A stretch of 37,960 nt of DNA from assembly GCA_964610205.1 (NCBI GenBank), contig CAZSVI010000019.1, positions 1 to 37,960 on the forward strand, read 5' to 3'. Below are positions 31,903 to 37,960 of the stretch, one piece after another. The notes under the pieces are model-generated. The model saw only the letters and a list, made by a program, of their open reading frames with translations. It was not told where the DNA came from and made no database searches. Position numbers and translations under genes: made by a program. The first letter of the stretch is position 1; every line of letters begins with the position of its first letter. Source of the DNA: CAZSVI01 sp964610205 (GTDB taxonomy: Bacteria; Bacillota; Clostridia; DSM-8532).

Positions 31903-33300
31903 ATGGATATTATCGATTTACTGCCCGTTATTGTGCCCATGATTATTATGCAGCTGCTTATACAGGCGTTTTATATCAAGCATTGCTGGGAAAATACAGA
32001 ATTATCACAAAAGCAGAAAGTCATATATATCATTGCCATCGCGTTATTTCACAACCCTGCGGCGGCAGTATATTTGTTTTTAACAAGAAAAAGAGCTGCA
32101 AATCATACCGGTGATACCACAGACACAGAAATCGACAACCACATCCGTCAAGGCATTTTTGTATTGCTCATTATTGCTTTCGAGATATTTTCGATGCGTA
32201 TAATTTTTCAGAATATCGAAAGCGAATACTACTCTCTTATCATCGGATTACTCGGGATGTGTTTTGTTATAATGCTAATCAACGGATTGATTATAAAAAA
32301 ACAGCACGCATTGCTATACTATCTGTTGCCTGCCATTATGGTTTTGTTAATAATGCCGGTGGAATATTTAGATGCAGCTAACAACACTCCATTTATTGTA
32401 CTAGTTGTCATTGCCGGTATCATCAACGGGTTCCCTCTACGGCTTATAAAAATCTATTCAATTGGAGCATTTGTAATCTATTTCGCCGTAAATACAGCAA
32501 AAGCATTTAAGCTTTACGGGGTCATGTATTCAGACGAAATCATCAGCTATATATATGTAAACCTACTTGTTTTCTTCCTGGTGTTCATAACATTTTATAC
32601 ATTAAATAAACAGCTTCATGCAAACAAACGGCTTGAAGTTGCGTTAACAACACTTAAAGAACAGTCGTTACAGCTGGAAAGGATGAGTGTTATGGCTGAA
32701 CGGAACCGCATTACCGGGGAAATACACGATAATGTGGGACATACGCTTACCAGTGCCGTCATTGCGATTGAAGCAGGAGAAAAGCTTATAAACAAAGATA
32801 TAGAAACCGCTTTAGAGAAATTTTCCATGGCAAAAGATCAGGTAAAACTCGGTCTTAGGGATATACGCAGCTCAGTCAGGGCGATTCATACAGGCGTTGA
32901 AAAAGCTTTTATACCTGCAATGGAATCAATAATAGATGAGATAAATCAAAACACAGGACTTCATATCTCACATATCATTAAACTAACAACTGATTTGCTT
33001 CCTATTCAGCAAAATGTACTCCTTAGAGCAGTCAAAGAGTGTACGACCAATAGCTTGAAGCATGGAAGCAGTACCGAAGCAGACCTGCTGCTGCAAGAAT
33101 ATAAGGGACGAATTTGGATGACTTTCAGCGACAATGGTAAGGGATCTGCCAATGTCGTATATGGATTCGGACTTCACAATATGACCAAGCGCGTTGAAAG
33201 CATCGGAGGTACTATGACTGTTGACAGCACAAAAGGCGAAGGCTTCACCGTCAGTATTTCCATACCGGTAGGAACCCGGACAGGAGGAGATCATACATGA
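31903..33300 (+). CDS. Sensor histidine kinase (NarL/HisKA_3 type) with PLDc_N-like membrane segment
   Basis: 465 aa; ATG 31903 follows GGAGGG. The N-terminus (residues 5-65) has two helices with the spacing IIMQLLIQAFYIKHCW...KVIYIIAIALFHNPAAAVYLFL, matching the PLDc_N pattern also found in the small protein at 34078. About five more membrane segments follow to residue ~240. HisKA_3 with phosphorylated His275 in ITGEIHDNVGHTLTSAV; HATPase with AVKECTTNSLKHG (N box) and GFGLHNMTKRVESIGGTM. Its stop overlaps the response regulator start. It probably senses membrane or antibiotic stress and controls the downstream ABC transporter. Confidence 0.9.
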   Translation: MDIIDLLPVIVPMIIMQLLIQAFYIKHCWENTELSQKQKVIYIIAIALFHNPAAAVYLFLTRKRAANHTGDTTDTEIDNHIRQGIFVLLIIAFEIFSMRIIFQNIESEYYSLIIGLLGMCFVIMLINGLIIKKQHALLYYLLPAIMVLLIMPVEYLDAANNTPFIVLVVIAGIINGFPLRLIKIYSIGAFVIYFAVNTAKAFKLYGVMYSDEIISYIYVNLLVFFLVFITFYTLNKQLHANKRLEVALTTLKEQSLQLERMSVMAERNRITGEIHDNVGHTLTSAVIAIEAGEKLINKDIETALEKFSMAKDQVKLGLRDIRSSVRAIHTGVEKAFIPAMESIIDEINQNTGLHISHIIKLTTDLLPIQQNVLLRAVKECTTNSLKHGSSTEADLLLQEYKGRIWMTFSDNGKGSANVVYGFGLHNMTKRVESIGGTMTVDSTKGEGFTVSISIPVGTRTGGDHT

Positions 33301-33932
33301 GCTGCATTCGTATACTGTTATCAGACGATCAGACAATTATACGCGATGGGTTGCGGGCACTGCTCGACTCACATAACGATATCAAGGTAATTGGCGAAGC
33401 CGGTAACGGGTGTGAGGCATATAAGCAAACACAGGAGCTTAAACCTGATGTTGTACTAATGGATATACGCATGCCCGAAATGGATGGTGTGGAAGCAACG
33501 CGTCTTATCAAAAAGGATTTTCCAATGACAGTTGTGATTATGTTAACCACGTTTGACGACGATGATTATATAATAAAGGCAATGACTTACGGCGCGTCAG
33601 GATATCTGCTAAAAGATATCGGAAGCGAAAAATTAATTGAAGCCATTCGTGATAGTCTCCGGGGTAATATCATATTACCCGGGCGTATCGCCGCAAAGAT
33701 CACATCACATCTCACACAGAATGTTGCTCCTGCTGTGACCGTCAGTGATTTCACTGATCGGGAGACAGAGATAATACGTTTGCTGACGCAGGGTAAGAGC
33801 AATAAAGAGATCGCCGATACTTTATATTTGACTATAGGTACTGTAAAGAACTATATTAGTCAGATATATATGAAGATTGACGTTAATGATCGTGCAAATG
33901 CGGTTTTGTTTTTTAAAAAGCTGGGATTTTAA
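33297..33932 (+). CDS. NarL/LuxR-type response regulator
   Basis: 211 aa, overlapping the kinase gene by 4 nt. Receiver: RILLSDDQTIIRDGLRALLD, phosphoacceptor Asp56 in DVVLMDIRMPEMDG, then VIMLTTFDDDDYIIKAMTYG and YLLKDIGSEKLIEAIR. LuxR-type HTH at the C-terminus: FTDRETEIIRLLTQGKSNKE, then IADTLYLTIGTVKNYISQIY. It most likely regulates the transporter operon 145 bp downstream, where a long palindrome lies. Confidence 0.93.
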   Translation: MSCIRILLSDDQTIIRDGLRALLDSHNDIKVIGEAGNGCEAYKQTQELKPDVVLMDIRMPEMDGVEATRLIKKDFPMTVVIMLTTFDDDDYIIKAMTYGASGYLLKDIGSEKLIEAIRDSLRGNIILPGRIAAKITSHLTQNVAPAVTVSDFTDRETEIIRLLTQGKSNKEIADTLYLTIGTVKNYISQIYMKIDVNDRANAVLFFKKLGF

Positions 33933-34023
33933 AAGTTTTTCTGTTGTACAAGAATATGACTCTGAACATTACCCAGGTCACTTATCATATGACTCCCTGC
34001 ATGGTTACAATAAGATCGTACTA

Positions 34024-34054
34024 TATATGCTGAATTTGAAATTCAACATATAAT
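34024..34054 (+). promoter_or_regulatory. Palindromic operator over the -10 of the PLDc_N/ABC operon
   Basis: TATATG-C-TGAATT (34024-34036) and AATTCA-A-CATATA (34040-34052) form a near-perfect inverted repeat, and TATAAT (34049-34054) overlaps its right end. GGGAGGG and the next gene start follow about 20 bp later. A likely binding site of the adjacent response regulator. Confidence 0.55.
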
Positions 34055-34077
34055 ACTTAAAACAGGGAGGGAAAATT

Positions 34078-34287
34078 ATGAACGGATTGGCTTTAACAAA
34101 AGATCTGGTATTGATGCTTCTGCCGCTTATCGCAATACAACTTGGGTTGGCAATATACTGCGCGGTAAAGATTTTCAGGGAAGGAGTGCAGAATCTTAAC
34201 CGCTGGGCATGGCTTGCCATATGTTTGTTCGTAAATCTCATAGGTCCAATTGTCTTTTTAATCGTAGGAAGAAAGAAGGAACGCTGA
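34078..34287 (+). CDS. PLDc_N small membrane protein
   Basis: 69 aa; ATG 34078 follows GGGAGGG. Two transmembrane helices (VLMLLPLIAIQLGLAIYCAV and WAWLAICLFVNLIGPIVFLI) with a basic loop and the ending VGRKKER are the PLD-nuclease N-terminal-type domain (PLDc_N), here alone without a nuclease. Such stand-alone proteins often precede ABC transporters of the bacitracin/lantibiotic type. Its stop overlaps the ATPase start by one base. The role is unknown; it shares its domain type with the kinase N-terminus. Confidence 0.85.
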   Translation: MNGLALTKDLVLMLLPLIAIQLGLAIYCAVKIFREGVQNLNRWAWLAICLFVNLIGPIVFLIVGRKKER

Positions 34288-35201
34288 TGATCACCTCAAA
34301 AAATCTACACAAAAAGTTTAAAACATTTTATGCCCTAAAAGGTATAGACCTGCATGTTAAAAAAGGTGAAATCTATGGATTTATCGGACACAACGGTGCG
34401 GGCAAGTCAACCACAATGAATATCTTTGCCGGTCTTTCACATCCGACCGATGGTAATTGTATCGTTAACGGCCTGGATATAAAAAAGATCTGTCACCCCA
34501 GCCAATTGCGTATCGGCTATCTGCCCGAGGATCCGAACTTTTATCCCTGGATGAGCGCTTTCGAGACACTTGAATACCTTGGGAACAGTGTTTTAAATAC
34601 CATTACCAGGGCAAGAATAAATGAAATGCTGTGTTGGGTCGGACTTGAGCAGGCTGCACGCCGCCGTGCAGGTGGGTTCTCACGTGGTATGAAGCAGAGG
34701 CTTGGCATGGCAGCGGCTTTGATTCACGATCCTGAATTGCTGATACTTGATGAGCCGTCCTCCGCACTGGACCCTGAAGGCCGCAGCGATATGCTTTCGC
34801 TGATAAGCGAACTCAAACAGATGGGTAAAACCGTGTTGTTCTCAACTCATATTTTAAGCGACGTAGAGCGAGTTTGTGACACAGTAGGTATGATTGCATC
34901 CGGAAAAATGGTCATGGAAAAACCGCTGGCAGAGCTGCAAAAGGATTCAATAAAACCAATATATGACGTATCGCTGCAATCACCATTGGATTGGCAGCAA
35001 CTCGAAAAACTCAAGAGGGTTGACAGCGTTAAAGATGTGATGATTAAAAACGATATACTGTCGGTTACTGTTGAAGATGTATGTTACGGTTCCAAAAGTC
35101 TGATGCGGTTTTTATTTGAAAATGACATTCCGGTACCTTCGTTTGCACTGCGGAAAAACAATCTTGAAGATATTTTTATTCAGGAGGTCAGCGAAAAATG
35201 A
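34287..35201 (+). CDS. ABC transporter ATP-binding protein
   Basis: 304 aa; the ATG at 34287 overlaps the PLDc_N stop. Walker A GFIGHNGAGKSTTMNIFAG, Q-loop region IGYLPEDPNFYPWMSAFETL, signature GGFSRGMKQRLGMAAALIHD, Walker B ELLILDEPSSALDPEG, switch His in VLFSTHILSDVERVC. A C-terminal ~90-residue extension (DVSLQSPLDWQQLEKLKRVD and on) is typical of drug/lantibiotic (BcrA/CcmA-type) ATPases. Works with the permease that overlaps its 3' end by 4 nt. Confidence 0.95.
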   Translation: MITSKNLHKKFKTFYALKGIDLHVKKGEIYGFIGHNGAGKSTTMNIFAGLSHPTDGNCIVNGLDIKKICHPSQLRIGYLPEDPNFYPWMSAFETLEYLGNSVLNTITRARINEMLCWVGLEQAARRRAGGFSRGMKQRLGMAAALIHDPELLILDEPSSALDPEGRSDMLSLISELKQMGKTVLFSTHILSDVERVCDTVGMIASGKMVMEKPLAELQKDSIKPIYDVSLQSPLDWQQLEKLKRVDSVKDVMIKNDILSVTVEDVCYGSKSLMRFLFENDIPVPSFALRKNNLEDIFIQEVSEK

Positions 35202-35971
35202 GACAGGATATAAAAAAAGAAATCTTATTCGGACTGCGCAACAGCAGGTTTCTGATACTGTTTACAGGGTTTTTATTCTTTGCGGTGCTTACACCGGTTA
35301 TGACAAAGGTGGTACTACCGATAATACTTAAAAGCCAGTTCCCGGGCATGACCGAGCCTCTACTTGCAGATATGCTCGATATGACGCAGCTTGGTTGTCT
35401 CCGAAGCTATATGGGTGATGTTTTTGAAATAGGATCTATTATCGTGGCGTTTTCGCTGTGTGGTCTTATAGCCCAGGAAATCAAGGACAATACACTTGTT
35501 CTTCCACTTTGCGCAGGCAGACAATTTGGTAGCATCATTGGTGCGAAAATCCTTGTATTCGGCACTGTGCTTATACTTACCCCAACAATATCTCTGATCG
35601 TCGACTATGTGTACGCGGGTTTACTGTTCTCCTTCGATATTGGCATTGCTCCTATTCTCCGTGCCGGATTGCTGCAGGGCGTCTATATGGTTTTTTTGCT
35701 CCTATGCCTGATAATGTGGGGCTCTATCTTCAAAAAACCGGTTGCAACAGGCGCACTTGCACTGGTGACTGCGTTTGGTCTTCATTTTATCGGCGGCGCG
35801 ATGGGGATTCATGCTTATCTGCCATCCGGACTGCTGGCCGAAGCACAATTGCTGACCGTGGTCCCCAACGCTTCCTTGATTCAGACGCTTTGCATCACTA
35901 CAGGAATTATCATCGTGTTTGCTTTTATCACATTATTGCGGCTTAAGAAATTGGAATGGAATGAAAGGTAG
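35198..35971 (+). CDS. ABC transporter permease (ABC-2 type)
   Basis: 257 aa, overlapping the ATPase gene (ATGA). The N-terminus QDIKKEILFGLRNSRFLILF is followed by about six transmembrane helices, with the ABC-2 pattern IVAFSLCGLIAQEIKDNTLV LPLCAGRQFGSIIGAKIL seen as two adjacent stretches, and the C-terminal helix IIIVFAFITLLRLKKLEW. Substrate unknown; context (kinase, regulator, PLDc_N) points to antimicrobial peptide or envelope-stress response. No terminator is obvious after it. Confidence 0.88.
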   Translation: MRQDIKKEILFGLRNSRFLILFTGFLFFAVLTPVMTKVVLPIILKSQFPGMTEPLLADMLDMTQLGCLRSYMGDVFEIGSIIVAFSLCGLIAQEIKDNTLVLPLCAGRQFGSIIGAKILVFGTVLILTPTISLIVDYVYAGLLFSFDIGIAPILRAGLLQGVYMVFLLLCLIMWGSIFKKPVATGALALVTAFGLHFIGGAMGIHAYLPSGLLAEAQLLTVVPNASLIQTLCITTGIIIVFAFITLLRLKKLEWNER

Positions 35972-36010
35972 ATAAAATTGGTTTGGAAGACAAAAAGTCG
36001 TTCCTACTGT

Positions 36011-36650
36011 TTACCTGATATATATACAAATTTCATTAACAGTATCTATTCTCAGCATATCAGGTGTAATAGGCACATTTCCCTTTACAAGCTGTTGGTT
36101 CAGAATCATTCTATCTTTTTTATCTGTTCCGCCAATTTTTAATCTGATTTTTCTTTCACGCCATACAAATACTACTTCAAAACCCCTGTCATCTATCCAT
36201 GACCGGGGCAGCCCTGGACTTATAACCAGCCTGTCCAGTTGTCCCTTTACTCCGGCAAATGCTTCGAGCAGTACCTGAATAAAGGTAGGATCTCCGGACC
36301 ATGTACACAGCCAGGGAATATTTTCAGAATAGATATATTTTTCAGCATAGAACCATGGAGCTGCATAAGGATTTGAAGCCTAAACCTTCGACGGCAATTG
36401 ACGGCATACAGCATCCAACGCGTTATACGGCCTTTTATACCTGGATTCGGCAATTGCATATAAATGCGTCAGCTCCGGCCAGACTGCCAAAAGCCAGGTA
36501 GCGGTACTTCCAAGTTCAAGGTCTTCTATTCGTTGTAAATGTTCTCCAGTTGAGAGATGAATCTGTTGCAGTTTTCTTCATAATATTCTTTGCTGTCGGG
36601 ATCTGTAATGGGCCATAATCTGGAGGTATTTGGATTCTGCAAGGATTGTG
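36011..36650 (-). pseudogene. Glycoside phosphorylase/hydrolase-like C-terminal remnant
   Basis: The minus strand reads in pieces. A part near 36530-36640 (TSRLWPITDPDSKEYYEENC) ends at TAG. The next part in another frame (LELGSTATWLLAVWPELTHLYAI) ends at TAG near 36380. Beyond that stop it continues as NPYAAPWFYAEKYIYSENIP, then PWLCTWSGDPTFIQVLLEAF, GQLDRLVISPGLPRSWIDDRG and the TAA at 36011-36013. The layout W-x-G-D/S...G-x-x-P/Q-x-x-D-x-L-x-I-x-P-x-L-P is that of GH94-like phosphorylases near their C-terminus. The 5' part of the gene is missing and at least two lesions are present. It fills the 765-bp gap between the permease and Rrf2 genes; 36650-36736 shows nothing recognisable. Confidence 0.5.
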
Positions 36651-36736
36651 ATCCGAATTAATCATAATGATCTCGAGTCGGCATTTGTTTAGGAAGGCAC
36701 AGTCATCGAAAATAGCTCCAAATACACATTGATAAA

Positions 36737-37174
36737 TTACCTTGATACGGTGGAATTAAGTTTTTCCTTCTGTTTTTTTACCAGATCGGCAAGAGTAATG
36801 TTGTCTACCACGCTGTTGATCGCATCATTGAGCTGCTCCCAAATATCGATCGTAACGCATCTTAAGCAGCGCGGGCACTCATTCGGGTCGTCCTCCATAC
36901 ATGCCACGGGTACAAGATTGCCCTCGATTAACCTTAAAATCATGCCTACCGTGTACTCCTCCGCGTGCCTCGCCAGCTTATATCCTCCCTGAACGCCGCG
37001 GCTGCTTTTTACAAATCCCGCGCGGCTCAGCACGGTAATAATCTGCTCCAGATACTTGTCTGAAATCTCCTGCCTCTCGGATATGCTTTTTATCGTGATA
37101 TACTCATCCCCGTAATTCATCGTTAGGTCGATCATCAAACGCAGGGCATACCGGCCTCTGGTGGATATCTTCAA
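36737..37174 (-). CDS. Rrf2-family regulator (CymR/IscR-like)
   Basis: 145 aa from a TTG start at 37174, chosen because the family N-terminus MKISTRGRYALRLMIDL begins there and GGTGA precedes it. The winged helix is TIKSISERQEISDKYLEQII then LSRAGFVKSSRGVQGGYKLA. Four cysteines in ACMEDDPNECPRCLRC could bind an Fe-S cluster as in IscR. Rrf2 proteins next to cysK usually control cysteine synthesis; CymR also binds CysK directly. It lies 105 bp downstream of cysK in the same direction. Confidence 0.88.
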   Translation of the reverse strand: MKISTRGRYALRLMIDLTMNYGDEYITIKSISERQEISDKYLEQIITVLSRAGFVKSSRGVQGGYKLARHAEEYTVGMILRLIEGNLVPVACMEDDPNECPRCLRCVTIDIWEQLNDAINSVVDNITLADLVKKQKEKLNSTVSR

Positions 37175-37279
37175 AAAAATCACCAACTTTTCTCGTATTT
37201 TATGATATGAATAATATGAATTCAAGGCCATACCAGCAATACACTGTCTTTTGTGATGATGAAAATTCCTATGTTTTAT

Positions 37280-37960
37280 CTACTCGGCGAAAAGCGGTGT
37301 TGAGAGATACCGCTCCCCATTATCCGGCAGTATAGCGACAATCACCTTTCCCTCATTCTCAGGTCGTAGTGCAAGCTGCGTCGCCGCCCAGACCGCTGCG
37401 CCCGAGGATATCCCCACGAACAACCCGTCGGTTTTTAAAAGTTCCCTGCCCGAACAGAACGCGTCCTCGTTTCTCACCCGGATGATCTCGTCGTAAACGG
37501 ACATGTTGAGCACTTCCGGTATAAATCCCGCGCCGATGCCCTGAATTTTGTGCGGTCCCGCCCTGCCTTCCGACAATACCGGAGAGTCGAATGGCTCGAC
37601 GGCAATTATCTTAATATTCGGATTTTGAGATTTCAGGAATTCGCCCACACCCGTAATCGTACCGCCAGTACCTACGCCGGAAACAAAGAAATCGACATGC
37701 CCGTCAGTATCCTCCCATATTTCGGGTCCTGTTGTCGCCTTGTGCACCCCCGGATTTGCAGGGTTTACGAACTGGCCAGGAATAAAAGCGTCCGGTATTT
37801 CCTTTGCGAGTTCATCAGCTTTCTCAATTGCGCCTTTCATGCCCATTGCTCCTTTCGTAAGCACAAGTTCTGCGCCGTAGGCTTTGAGCAGATTCCGGCG
37901 TTCAATGCTCATCGTCTCGGGCATCGTGAGATTGATGCGGTAGCCCCTTGCTGCCGCCAC
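37280..37960 (-). CDS. cysK: Cysteine synthase (O-acetylserine sulfhydrylase), 5' end outside window
   Basis: The last ~226 residues are present; the PLP-lysine region of the N-terminus lies beyond the window edge. Seen are the family stretch TMPETMSIERRNLLKAYGAE, the PLP phosphate loop FVSGVGTGGTITGVGEFLK, PHKIQGIGAGFIPEVLN, GLFVGISSGAAVWAA and ILPDNGERYLSTPLF. It makes L-cysteine from O-acetylserine and sulfide and can pair with the Rrf2 regulator encoded next. Confidence 0.95.
   Translation of the reverse strand: MAAARGYRINLTMPETMSIERRNLLKAYGAELVLTKGAMGMKGAIEKADELAKEIPDAFIPGQFVNPANPGVHKATTGPEIWEDTDGHVDFFVSGVGTGGTITGVGEFLKSQNPNIKIIAVEPFDSPVLSEGRAGPHKIQGIGAGFIPEVLNMSVYDEIIRVRNEDAFCSGRELLKTDGLFVGISSGAAVWAATQLALRPENEGKVIVAILPDNGERYLSTPLFAE

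Overview
The window reads as a Clostridia (low-GC Firmicutes) chromosome. The strongest evidence is a chemotaxis/flagellar export block in typical clostridial order (flhA-flhF-flhG-PilZ-cheB-cheA-cheW-cheC-cheD-sigD-DUF342), together with purine-rich ribosome binding sites before nearly every gene, a CBO0543-family protein and an Rrf2/cysK pair. The genus cannot be fixed from this sequence alone.

Region 1 (1-7345) is accessory DNA. A YhcG/DUF1016 nuclease leaves the left edge. It is followed by a run of small acetyltransferase, methyltransferase and HAD-phosphatase genes, most of them broken. Next comes a GC-rich mobilisation/replication module on the + strand: DUF6550, a sigma-like HTH protein, a RepA-like ATPase, MobC, and a relaxase cut off after about 14 codons by an IS3-family remnant.

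Region 2 (7346-13830) is the most interesting part. Small minus-strand genes (adenosine-deaminase-like remnant, YefM/YoeB, a second Phd/RelE-ParE-type pair, an unknown gene with an MmcQ/YjbR gene, and a cupin) are separated by four structured elements of 168-193 bp. Each element has RYYYAAC/GTTRRRY-like ends and matching inner and outer palindromes, and each sits 3' of a gene or operon. This is the organisation of an integron cassette array. The elements are longer than classical attC sites, share inner motifs, and most have small GC-rich hairpins on their flanks. At the upstream end lie a fifth GTTATAC core (attI-like) and, divergently, a broken tyrosine recombinase that lacks the IntI-specific insertion. 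The recombinase abuts a tRNA-Leu(CAA) gene. Upstream of that tRNA are two further degenerate copies of its 5' half on a ~200-bp tandem repeat, which look like scars of repeated integration.

Region 3 (13888-28472) is the intact, minus-strand motility/chemotaxis operon block. It runs from flhA down to three poorly known small genes (a KE-rich protein, DUF6115, and a short MltG-like membrane protein). Translational overlaps are frequent and no frameshifts are seen.

Region 4 (28473-37960) holds a 39-aa small protein gene, a CBO0543 membrane protein and a TrmB-regulator/lysA operon. Divergent from that operon is a NarL-type two-component system followed by a PLDc_N small membrane protein and an ABC transporter. 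A glycoside-phosphorylase-like gene remnant and the Rrf2 and cysK genes complete the right end.
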